Assembly (NCBI GenBank): GCA_005888695.1
Contig: VBBH01000162.1
Coordinates: 1-5,418, forward strand
Source: Candidatus Bathyarchaeota archaeon
GTDB lineage: Archaea > Thermoproteota > Bathyarchaeia > 40CM-2-53-6
Reading direction: 5' to 3'
DNA: 5,418 nt
Positions 1-4,734 of this stretch are shown here, in pieces (position 1 is the stretch's first letter; each line of letters starts with the position of its first letter). The translations under genes and the position numbers were made by a program. The notes under the pieces are model-generated. The model ran no database searches. It was not told the origin of the DNA and was given only the letters and a program-made list of their open reading frames with translations.

Positions 1-303
1 GATAACTCTCCCTGTCTTGCCAACTTTCTTGCTCGCCAACAAGACATCTATGCCTCCACCGGAACCTAGGTCGAGGACAACATCGCCTTCCCTGATCATG
101 CCAAGCCCGGTTGGATTGCCGCAGCCGTCTGACATTGCAACGACTGATTCTGGGAGAGAGGCCAGTTCTTCAGCAGAGTAGTCATATCTCAAGAGCTTGT
201 CCGTCTTCGAAGAATCACAACAGCCCGCAAGCTCAGTCTCTTTCGCAAGAGAAGAATAACTCTCTATCACGGCAGTCTTGATCGTCCGCTCTTTCTCCTC
301 CAA
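1..303 (-). CDS. arsM: Arsenite S-adenosylmethionine methyltransferase, N-terminal part (cut by window edge)
   Basis: The family methylates trivalent arsenic in the cytoplasm using S-adenosylmethionine. The minus frame ending at base 1 translates to 101 residues without a stop. Visible hallmarks are a Cys-Cys pair at 28-29, the segment YSAEELASLPE at 42-52, the GCGNPT motif at 60-65 with the conserved Cys61, and the SAM-binding motif I, VLDLGSGGGIDVLL, at 76-89. The rest of the Rossmann domain and the C-terminal cysteines lie outside the window. No ATG fits the frame. I chose TTG at 303, which gives a start (MEEKERTIK) of family-like length. The frame stays open upstream to a stop near 402, and GTG at 273 is a shorter alternative. 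The gene is divergent from the unknown gene at 495. The family call is firm; the start is uncertain. Confidence 0.9.
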   Translation of the reverse strand, partial: MEEKERTIKTAVIESYSSLAKETELAGCCDSSKTDKLLRYDYSAEELASLPESVVAMSDGCGNPTGLGMIREGDVVLDLGSGGGIDVLLASKKVGKTGRVI

Positions 304-494
304 AGTAAATAACGCCAATATCCACGTTGAGTGTTGAGCGTGCCTAAAGAGACTAACGCCACTTACTAACCCAGTCAATACTAGCTTACCGAGACGCCTC
401 TATCCCGCAACTCTCGAGAGCGCAAAGAGGGAGCTTGTTGAATTGGTTAGCCTCATATCGGATCATTCTACTATCTCGATAGGATGAGTCCAAG
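304..494. promoter_or_regulatory. Divergent intergenic region between arsM and the 495 gene
   Basis: These 191 bases separate two divergently transcribed genes, so both promoters should lie here. I see an 8-base direct repeat, TAACGCCA, at 310-317 and 354-361, a tandem GTTGAG at 326-331 and 333-338, and a perfect 10-base palindrome, CTCTCGAGAG, at 411-420. No strong TATA box stands out for either gene. Weak A/T-rich candidates are GATATTG near 316-322 on the minus strand and CATATC near 452-457 on the plus strand. Whether the repeats bind a regulator, such as an ArsR-type repressor for arsM, is inference only. Confidence 0.4.
481..487 (+). promoter_or_regulatory. Putative ribosome binding site for the GTG-started gene at 495
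   Basis: AGGATGA lies seven bases before GTG 495 and partly matches the archaeal anti-Shine-Dalgarno complement. It supports the non-ATG start, because no ATG in frame occurs before residue 84. Confidence 0.4.
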
Positions 495-1166
495 GTGACT
501 GTCGAGATCGGCGTCTACAGAGTCAGCTTATGGTTCAAGAGACTATTCGCAGATCCACGTCTCTTCGAGAAGAACGCCAATCTCGCCAGGCAATACTTGG
601 AATCTGCTGGGCTGTCGGAACCAAAAAGTCGGTACATAATCCAACCCAAGCCTACTGCAATCACTGACGAAAAGAGCGAGCCCTCGAAAATTACAGGCGT
701 TGCAAAATACATCTTTCAAGAAAAGAAGACTCGTTCAGAGTATATGGAAAATACTAATCTTGTGATCGAGTATCTCGATGTTGGCACCGGTCTCTCACGG
801 GACCAGCACCGTCAATATTGGGCGGGACAGAAACTTTGGACAATGCCCTTTCTTCTAAAGAGCTTCAATCATCGACTGGTCAAGTTGGAGATTCCTAATG
901 TCGAGGAACTCTACGCAATGGTCAAGGAGAGAGCACAGCCAACCACTATCGCGAGCATTGAGCTGAACGATGTACCTGATGAGCAATTTGATGTTGCGAT
1001 GGCATATTTGGAAAGTCATCTCGCGGGGATTGCAGAGAAGGACTCGGCAACATTGGAGGTCTATGCGTCCCGCGACCTAGAACCTAGTGAACGAGAAGCC
1101 TTGGACAAGCGCCTTACTCGACAATCGACGGCTTCTACCGTCTACCTGATACTTGGCGCAGCCTAG
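495..1166 (+). CDS. Uncharacterised 223-residue protein with internal repeat
   Basis: I do not recognise the family. The product is soluble-looking, charged and without signal peptide, membrane segment or cysteine. Two similar stretches occur: residues 27-41 (N-x-N-L, then YL, then GLS) and 86-101 with the same pattern and one extra residue. This suggests a duplicated unit in the N-terminal half. The C-terminal part (about 140-223) reads like alternating strands and helices, with an acidic helix around 160-185. The start is GTG at 495, since an in-frame stop lies at 480-482 and the next in-frame Met is at residue 84. AGGATGA at 481-487 sits seven bases before the GTG and could act as ribosome binding site. 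The gene is divergent from arsM and converges with the 1178-1555 gene, with 11 bases between the stop codons. A role linked to arsM is possible but unsupported. Confidence 0.75.
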   Translation: MTVEIGVYRVSLWFKRLFADPRLFEKNANLARQYLESAGLSEPKSRYIIQPKPTAITDEKSEPSKITGVAKYIFQEKKTRSEYMENTNLVIEYLDVGTGLSRDQHRQYWAGQKLWTMPFLLKSFNHRLVKLEIPNVEELYAMVKERAQPTTIASIELNDVPDEQFDVAMAYLESHLAGIAEKDSATLEVYASRDLEPSEREALDKRLTRQSTASTVYLILGAA

Positions 1167-1177
1167 GGATTAGTTGT

Positions 1178-1555
1178 CTAGACTATTTGCTTGTAGCCAG
1201 CGACGAACTCTGGGTCTATTACGCCAGATATTATTCGCTCTGAGCCGTCAGGCATTATGATTGGGGTGCCCGCCGCATGGTAGGGTAGTTCGAAGTTTTC
1301 GAGTTTTTCTGGATTATCCACTTCGAACAGTTTCCTGCAAGCGCCGTCCTCGTAATGGAAAGCATAGAGCTTCTCGATCTTTCTAACCCCGAAACCCCCT
1401 GCTCGTCCGCCTGCGGCAAGGGATCCTTCGGGTAATTGTAGTACGAATATCGAGTTCTTCCCCCCGAGAGCCTTGAGGTCTACTGGGTTCTCGGCTACGA
1501 GGATTCTTCTCCCCTTCTCTCCGAGAAGATGTGCTAGTTCGTCTAGTGCTGCCAT
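1178..1555 (-). CDS. Uncharacterised 125-residue protein, possible thioredoxin-fold C-terminus
   Basis: No family is recognised with certainty. The frame is open further upstream, to 1681, but that extension overlaps the preceding gene and has a poor Arg/Ser-rich composition. ATG 1555 is preceded by a TATA-like TTTTACA 26 bases upstream and gives the better protein. The N-terminus (MAALDELAHLLGEKG) looks helical, followed by strands around 17-22 and 35-41. A Gly/Ala-rich loop spans 44-56. Residues 62-77 (KLYAFHYEDGAC, then RKLFE) hold the only cysteine, Cys73. Residues 96-104 (GTPIIMPDG) resemble the cis-proline segment of DsbC-like thioredoxin-fold proteins, and Gly111 and a terminal helix follow. 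There is no CXXC, and the spacing between Cys73 and the Gly-Thr-Pro is short for a standard fold, so this resemblance is only a hypothesis. The gene lies 55 bases downstream of the 88-residue gene on the same strand. Confidence 0.75.
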   Translation of the reverse strand: MAALDELAHLLGEKGRRILVAENPVDLKALGGKNSIFVLQLPEGSLAAGGRAGGFGVRKIEKLYAFHYEDGACRKLFEVDNPEKLENFELPYHAAGTPIIMPDGSERIISGVIDPEFVAGYKQIV

Positions 1556-1580
1556 AGCAGGACATCTCTGGAGGCGTTGG

Positions 1581-1588
1581 TGTAAAAT
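1581..1588 (-). promoter_or_regulatory. TATA-like box for the 1178-1555 gene
   Basis: On the minus strand ATTTTACA lies about 26 bases before ATG 1555. This spacing would start transcription within a few bases of the ATG, giving a leaderless mRNA. It is the main reason for preferring this start over the longer frame. Confidence 0.4.
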
Positions 1589-1610
1589 GGTTTGCTTGCT
1601 GCCTAGTTCT

Positions 1611-1877
1611 CTAGAGGAAGTTGATCGCTGCCTCTTTTCTCGATCCCCGAAGCATCCTCTCGATCTCAGCCCTTTCCTCATCGGTCAATGGGTTGTAGAA
1701 TCTGCCCTCGGGTCCAGATGTGGCATATCTTCCCGCCACAAGGTAAATCTCTTTGGAAGTTTCCTTTAGTACAGTGACTCTGTTGAGACCATCCTTCTCC
1801 GTGTACATGTACATGGGAATCGAGTCGTATTTCGGGATGTCCGTTCTCGGAAGTAGTTTCCATGGGATGGCGGGCAT
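1611..1877 (-). CDS. Uncharacterised 88-residue protein
   Basis: I recognise no family. The product starts MPAIPWKLLPRTDIP, continues with a strand-like, Tyr/Met-rich segment (SIPMYMY, residues 19-25), then two probable strands around 32-38 and 43-49 (KEIYLVAGRYATS), and ends in a charged helix (TDEERAEIERMLRGSRKE, about 65-82). There is no cysteine, signal peptide or membrane segment, so a small cytoplasmic alpha/beta protein is likely. ATG 1877 sits about 30 bases after a good TATA box (1907-1913), so the gene probably has its own leaderless transcript. The 125-residue gene follows after 55 bases in the same direction, and the two could work together. No function can be assigned. Confidence 0.75.
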   Translation of the reverse strand: MPAIPWKLLPRTDIPKYDSIPMYMYTEKDGLNRVTVLKETSKEIYLVAGRYATSGPEGRFYNPLTDEERAEIERMLRGSRKEAAINFL

Positions 1878-1906
1878 GGTTCCGTCTACAGCAATCTATT
1901 GAGATG

Positions 1907-1913
1907 TATAAAT
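1907..1913 (-). promoter_or_regulatory. Archaeal TATA box for the 88-residue gene
   Basis: The minus strand reads ATTTATA, close to the archaeal TATA consensus, centred about 33 bases before ATG 1877. The predicted transcription start falls within about ten bases of the ATG, consistent with a leaderless or very short-leader transcript. Confidence 0.6.
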
Positions 1914-1923
1914 CAGATTTTCT

Positions 1924-2214
1924 CTAGGCTATTGCATGTCTTCGGAATCTGAGCACGCTGAATTTGCCGCCCGCGCATGCAGATATTGAGGGGTCTTGGC
2001 AGCCCCCGACTGGGATGTGTAGGAACATGAGGAAGCTTCTTCGGCCGAGTCTGGCCATGAAAGTTGTGAGCATACAGTTTCCTTGGCCAGGAGGCTCACG
2101 GGAAATGTCGAAGAGAATCTGCAAAACTGGATTCTTGACGAGGCTGCTCGTGATGTGCAGCTTGAGAATCGGTATGTCGGCGATTCGATCTTCGCCTATG
2201 GCCTTGAGCCACAT
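1924..2214 (-). CDS. Probable small protein downstream of aIF1A (96 residues, unknown)
   Basis: This minus-strand frame starts at ATG 2214, with a TTG codon directly before it at 2217 as an alternative. It lies about 25 bases after the aIF1A stop. A hand count of third codon positions gives roughly two thirds G/C, well above the overall base composition, which favours a real gene over a chance frame. GAGG just before the TTG/ATG pair and AAGGAAGAG slightly further up are possible ribosome binding sites. The product is fairly hydrophobic but has no clear membrane helix. It contains three cysteines (in GNCM, GGCQD and SACAGG) and a basic C-terminus (FRRHAIA). I recognise no family. It could be co-transcribed with aIF1A. 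The opposite strand is also open across this region (1964-2455), but that frame runs through aIF1A in antisense and looks like a shadow. Confidence 0.45.
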   Translation of the reverse strand: MWLKAIGEDRIADIPILKLHITSSLVKNPVLQILFDISREPPGQGNCMLTTFMARLGRRSFLMFLHIPVGGCQDPSISACAGGKFSVLRFRRHAIA

Positions 2215-2239
2215 CAACCTCTTCTCTTCCTTGGGAGAT

Positions 2240-2542
2240 CTAGACTTTCAATTGTCCGGATCGTCTGAGGTTTTCAACTTGACCTTGTGTATATCTGAAG
2301 AGAATGTCTCCACGCGATGTCTGGAAGTCCCATGGAGCAACCAAAACGGTGTCGCCCATTTTTATCCATACACGCCGTTTCATCTTTCCCCTGATCCGAC
2401 AGACTCTTTCTACTCCATCAGCGCATTCGACCAAGACTCGATCGTAACCAAGTAGATTCTTGACTATGCCGAACATTTGTCCTGGGCCTGGCGTTATCAT
2501 TTCGCTCAGGTTTGCTTCGCTGAGGACTTTTCGCTTTCCCAT
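2240..2542 (-). CDS. eif1A: Translation initiation factor 1A (aIF1A)
   Basis: aIF1A is the archaeal/eukaryal counterpart of bacterial IF1. It binds the A site of the small ribosomal subunit during initiation and helps scanning and start-codon selection. The 100-residue product has the normal family length. It opens with the basic tail MGKRKVL, followed by the OB-fold. Signature segments are CRIRGKMKRRVWI at 48-60, GDTVLVAPWDF at 63-73 and RGDILFRYT at 77-85. The usual acidic C-terminal extension of eukaryotic eIF1A is absent, as expected in archaea. ATG 2542 follows a purine-rich GGAG tract ten bases upstream, and a TATA box lies at 2576-2584. The gene stands alone among unknown genes, with the small 96-residue gene immediately downstream. 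This gene is the best proof that the DNA is archaeal. Confidence 0.97.
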   Translation of the reverse strand: MGKRKVLSEANLSEMITPGPGQMFGIVKNLLGYDRVLVECADGVERVCRIRGKMKRRVWIKMGDTVLVAPWDFQTSRGDILFRYTQGQVENLRRSGQLKV

Positions 2543-2552
2543 TCTCTTCCTT

Positions 2553-2556
2553 CTCC
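2553..2556 (-). promoter_or_regulatory. Shine-Dalgarno site of aIF1A
   Basis: GGAG within a long purine tract (GAAGGAGAAGGAAGAG) lies ten bases before ATG 2542. This gene therefore has a leader with a ribosome binding site, unlike the leaderless genes further along the strand. Confidence 0.55.
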
Positions 2557-2575
2557 TTCAAAGGATGCTAGTGTA

Positions 2576-2584
2576 CTATTAAAA
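2576..2584 (-). promoter_or_regulatory. TATA box of aIF1A
   Basis: The minus strand reads TTTTAATAG about 34-42 bases before ATG 2542. With usual spacing this gives a start of transcription near 2553, just about at the GGAG tract, so the leader would be short. Confidence 0.45.
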
Positions 2585-2681
2585 CTGAACAGCACCCGCC
2601 ACATGGCGCGGCAGATTTGTTATTGTCCGGCGACGGGCCAGGTTCTCGCTATCTGAAGATAATTGATCGGTATCGGTCGTG

Positions 2682-3266
2682 TTATTGTTTCCACTTTATC
2701 GAGCAGCCGAAAGGACGGGTCTCGCTAACCTCGGGCGATCGACCAGCCAGAATTGCGTCCAACGCATTTCTGAGATCCCGAGTCTTCACAGCCGACGGTT
2801 CTTTCCAATTATCATCGATCCTGCCCTTGTATTGTAGAGTCCTGGTCTTGCCGAAGACAAAGGTATGTGGCGTGCAGATGGCTCCATAGGCCTTGGCAAT
2901 GTCCTGAGTCTCATCCCGAACATATGGGAAGTTGAACCCTCTCTCCTTCGCCCTCCTGATCATATTTTCAAAACTGTCTTCCGGATAGTTCACGTCGTCA
3001 TTGCTGTTGATCGCGACTAGCGTGATGCCTTTCGACTGGTAATCATGCTGAATATCGACCAGTCTCTTCTCGTAGGCCTGTGCATAGGGGCAGTGGTTGC
3101 AGCTGAACACAACAACGACAGCCTTCTTGTCGCCGAAACTCTTGAGACTGTAGTTCTTGCCGTCTACTCCTTTGAGTTGAAAGTCGATTGCTGTGCTTCC
3201 GATTGGAAGTCCAACTGTACTGGTTTCCGGTATCAATTCGTCCCTATCCAGACAGGTTGTGACCAT
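2682..3266 (-). CDS. Thioredoxin-fold redoxin of the CNHCPY (AhpC/TSA-like) family
   Basis: This is a cytoplasmic thiol-disulfide protein of the redoxin superfamily; its substrate is not defined from sequence. The 194 residues show the complete family pattern. Strand KAVVVVFSCNHCPY (48-61) carries the CXXC pair Cys56/Cys59, then LVAINSND (83-90), YPEDSFENM (94-102), FNFPYVRDETQ (111-121), AYGAICTPHTFVF (126-138) with the cis-proline Pro133 next to Cys131, the invariant YKGRIDDNWKEP (146-157), and the terminal FGCSIKWK (186-193). Cys5 and Cys188 are extra. I start at ATG 3266. A GTG at 3296 would add ten residues, without sequence evidence for them. The gene is divergent from DUF72 at 3327. 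It lies upstream of aIF1A, but a 139-base gap and the separate aIF1A promoter argue against one operon. No signal peptide is seen. Confidence 0.93.
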   Translation of the reverse strand: MVTTCLDRDELIPETSTVGLPIGSTAIDFQLKGVDGKNYSLKSFGDKKAVVVVFSCNHCPYAQAYEKRLVDIQHDYQSKGITLVAINSNDDVNYPEDSFENMIRRAKERGFNFPYVRDETQDIAKAYGAICTPHTFVFGKTRTLQYKGRIDDNWKEPSAVKTRDLRNALDAILAGRSPEVSETRPFGCSIKWKQ

Positions 3267-3326
3267 AATTAGAAGCTTTTTCTGGGTACTATTCACGAGC
3301 TCCCCTGAACGGTATTGTCGAAAACG
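3267..3326. promoter_or_regulatory. Short divergent promoter region between redoxin and DUF72 genes
   Basis: Only 60 bases separate ATG 3266 (minus) from ATG 3327 (plus). The only A/T-rich core is GTACTATTCAC at 3285-3295, which reads GTGAATAGTAC on the other strand. It sits about 22-27 bases before the redoxin ATG and about the same distance before the alternative TTG 3315. It could serve one or both directions, so joint control of the two genes is plausible but unproven. Confidence 0.3.
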
Positions 3327-4019
3327 ATGTTTGTAGGGACTTCCGGATTCAGCTATCCCAGCTGGAAAGGAAAATTCTACCCGACCGATTTGAAGAGTGA
3401 AGATTTTCTCTCCTACTATTCAAAACAGCTAAACAGTGTCGAGATCAACAGCTCCTTCTACGCATCTCCCGGTCCAGCAATGATCAAGTCATGGTCATCG
3501 AAGACCGGTGAAGATTTCAAGTTCGCCTTCAAGGCTCCTCGCCAGATTACGCATATTCTGAAGCTCGAGGGGAAGCCTGCGGCTGAAGCTAGTCAGAGGC
3601 TTGACCAGACTGTCAATCTTCTGGCTGGAAAGAGGGGACCATTGCTTTTTCAGTTGCCACCATATCTTCGACTAGATCTAAAAAGACTGGAGAATTTCCT
3701 CAGTGACACTTCAACAATACAGGAGCGTGTTTTCGAGTTTCGCCACGGCTCATGGATGACAGACGAGACCTACAAACTACTCAACAAGTATGGTGCAGGA
3801 TTTTGCATTGCAGAGAGTGAGGATATGGAACCAGTATTTCAGCTGACTGGTGGACTCGCCTACTTTCGACTGAGAAAGGATCACTATGATGAGAAGACAA
3901 TCGTTGACTGGTCAAAGAAAATTTCAAAATTATCCAAAGAAGCACCTCAAACCTACGTCTATCTCCGACATGATGAAACCGGAGAAAACGTGTCGCTGGC
4001 CCTGAAACTTCTGAAGTAG
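3327..4019 (+). CDS. DUF72 (YecE-like) TIM-barrel protein
   Basis: DUF72 proteins are widespread TIM-barrel-like proteins without an agreed biochemical role, although some have been linked to nucleic-acid metabolism or stress. The 230-residue product shows the family hallmarks: MFVGTSGFSYPSWKGKFYP at 1-19, LNSVEINSSFY at 35-45, FKFAFKAPRQITH at 64-76, GPLLFQLPP at 104-112, FEFRHGSW at 136-143, and near the end YFRLRK and YVYLRHDETGENV. In the last motif the usual phenylalanine/asparagine residues before the acidic residue (FxND) are replaced by LRHD, a mild departure. ATG 3327 fits the family N-terminus (short strand then GTSG). TTG 3315 would add four residues. The gene is divergent from the redoxin and converges with the peroxiredoxin, 45 bases apart. 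No signal peptide or membrane helix is present. Confidence 0.92.
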   Translation: MFVGTSGFSYPSWKGKFYPTDLKSEDFLSYYSKQLNSVEINSSFYASPGPAMIKSWSSKTGEDFKFAFKAPRQITHILKLEGKPAAEASQRLDQTVNLLAGKRGPLLFQLPPYLRLDLKRLENFLSDTSTIQERVFEFRHGSWMTDETYKLLNKYGAGFCIAESEDMEPVFQLTGGLAYFRLRKDHYDEKTIVDWSKKISKLSKEAPQTYVYLRHDETGENVSLALKLLK

Positions 4020-4032
4020 AAAGAAAAAGAGG
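4020..4032 (-). terminator. Pyrimidine-rich terminator after the peroxiredoxin gene
   Basis: On the minus strand CCTCTTTTTCTTTCT follows the peroxiredoxin TAA (4065-4067) after about 32 bases, in the short gap between convergent genes. Archaeal transcription typically ends at T-rich tracts without requiring a hairpin, and no good hairpin is visible here. Confidence 0.45.
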
Positions 4033-4064
4033 ATGTGGAAAGTCGAGAAATGCTTGATTGGCTC

Positions 4065-4562
4065 TTAGTGTGCTGCTGTTTGGACCGGTGAGGTTTTCTC
4101 GGCTGCTTTGCGAACCTCATCATAGTTCGGCTCTTTACCCGGATCGTCGCTGACCCATCTGTAGATGACATTGCCTCGTGAGTCTAGGATGAAGACGCTT
4201 CTCTTTGCCGCAGTGTATCCTTTCAATCCTGCAAAATCGTTCAGTGCTATGTTGTATTGCTTGACCACGTCTCGATTGTAATCGCTAAGCAGCGGGAAGT
4301 TGATGCTGTTCTTTTCAGCAAAGGCCTTGTTCGAGAATGGATCGTTCACGCTTATACCGACAACTTTCGCGTTGATATTGCCTAGTTGGGTTAGACTGTC
4401 TCGGAAGGTGCACATTTCTTTGGTGCAGACGCCTGTAAATGCGCCGGGGTAGAAGGCGAGTATTGTTGCGCCCTTAGGACTGAGTAGTTCTTGTAGGCTT
4501 CTCTGTTTTCGCTCAGTGTCTGGAAGACTGAATGATGGTGCTTTCTCTCCTTGGTTAGGCAT
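4065..4562 (-). CDS. Peroxiredoxin (AhpC/TSA family, PrxQ/BCP-like)
   Basis: Peroxiredoxins reduce hydrogen peroxide and organic peroxides in the cytoplasm through a reactive cysteine. The 165-residue product begins GEKAPSFSLPDT, then FYPGAFTGVCTKEMC at 37-51. Here Thr43 and Cys46 form the peroxidatic PxxxTxxC site, and Cys51, five residues on, is placed like the resolving cysteine of the PrxQ/BCP group. These are the only two cysteines. KVVGISVNDPF (66-76), NFPLLSD (88-94) and Arg121 in AAKRSVFILD complete the active-site framework. The C-terminus is short, with a final Ala/Thr-rich tail. ATG 4562 is preceded by GAGGT twelve bases upstream. An ATG four bases before it is out of frame and stops after three codons. 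The reductant is unknown; the nearby CXXC redoxin is one speculative partner. Confidence 0.95.
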   Translation of the reverse strand: MPNQGEKAPSFSLPDTERKQRSLQELLSPKGATILAFYPGAFTGVCTKEMCTFRDSLTQLGNINAKVVGISVNDPFSNKAFAEKNSINFPLLSDYNRDVVKQYNIALNDFAGLKGYTAAKRSVFILDSRGNVIYRWVSDDPGKEPNYDEVRKAAEKTSPVQTAAH

Positions 4563-4621
4563 TTTTCATACGGTACCTCTATGAAGATGGAGCCGACGCG
4601 GGCGGCTTCTAAACCTTACAT
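4563..4621 (-). promoter_or_regulatory. Peroxiredoxin promoter and leader
   Basis: A/T-rich TTTTAATG around 4618-4626 could be the TATA box, which would put the transcription start near 4595. The leader then carries GAGGT about twelve bases before ATG 4562. The TATA candidate overlaps the T-tract that ends the gene upstream, so the two signals are packed together. Confidence 0.35.
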
Positions 4622-4652
4622 TAAAAGAAAAAAATACAAATGGGAAATTTGT
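4622..4652 (-). terminator. Hairpin plus T-tract terminator after the His/Asp-rich gene
   Basis: On the minus strand a perfect six-base stem, ACAAAT/ATTTGT, with loop TTCCC (4652-4636) is followed at once by a run of seven Ts, a C and four Ts (4634-4623). It lies about 80 bases after the TGA of the His/Asp-rich gene. The stem is A/T-rich and weak, but the T-tract alone would be an efficient archaeal stop signal. Confidence 0.55.
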
Positions 4653-4734
4653 TGTTTGCCTGACTAGCTAGCGTGGTTGTTGCGATGGGCACAATGTTAG
4701 ACCGGTAAAGATCTATTGTGTTTGGTCGGATAAT

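Noticed and set aside
515..712. 65-residue minus-strand frame opposite the 495 gene
   Set aside because: It is fully antisense to the 223-residue gene and has no promoter or family signal.
1556..1681. 42-residue N-terminal extension of the 125-residue gene
   Set aside because: It overlaps the end of the 88-residue gene, is Arg/Ser/Gln-rich unlike the rest, and lies upstream of the well-placed TATA-like box at 1581-1588.
2083..2268. 61-residue plus-strand frame with a protein-like middle section
   Set aside because: It overlaps the end of aIF1A and the 96-residue minus frame, has no promoter or ribosome binding site, and third-position bias favours the minus strand.
1964..2455. 163-residue plus-strand open frame
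   Set aside because: It runs through the antisense of aIF1A and of the 96-residue candidate gene. Its protein shows no domain, and its openness follows from the coding frame on the other strand.
2597..2608. Near-palindrome CGCCACATGGCG before the aIF1A promoter
   Set aside because: Its five-base arms around a two-base centre are too short to call an operator or terminator, and no T-run follows. It may be chance.
4690..4720. Inverted repeat CACAAT / ATTGTG with a 19-base loop after the His/Asp-rich gene
   Set aside because: The stem is six bases with a long loop and no T-tract at its end. The hairpin at 4636-4652 is the better terminator.
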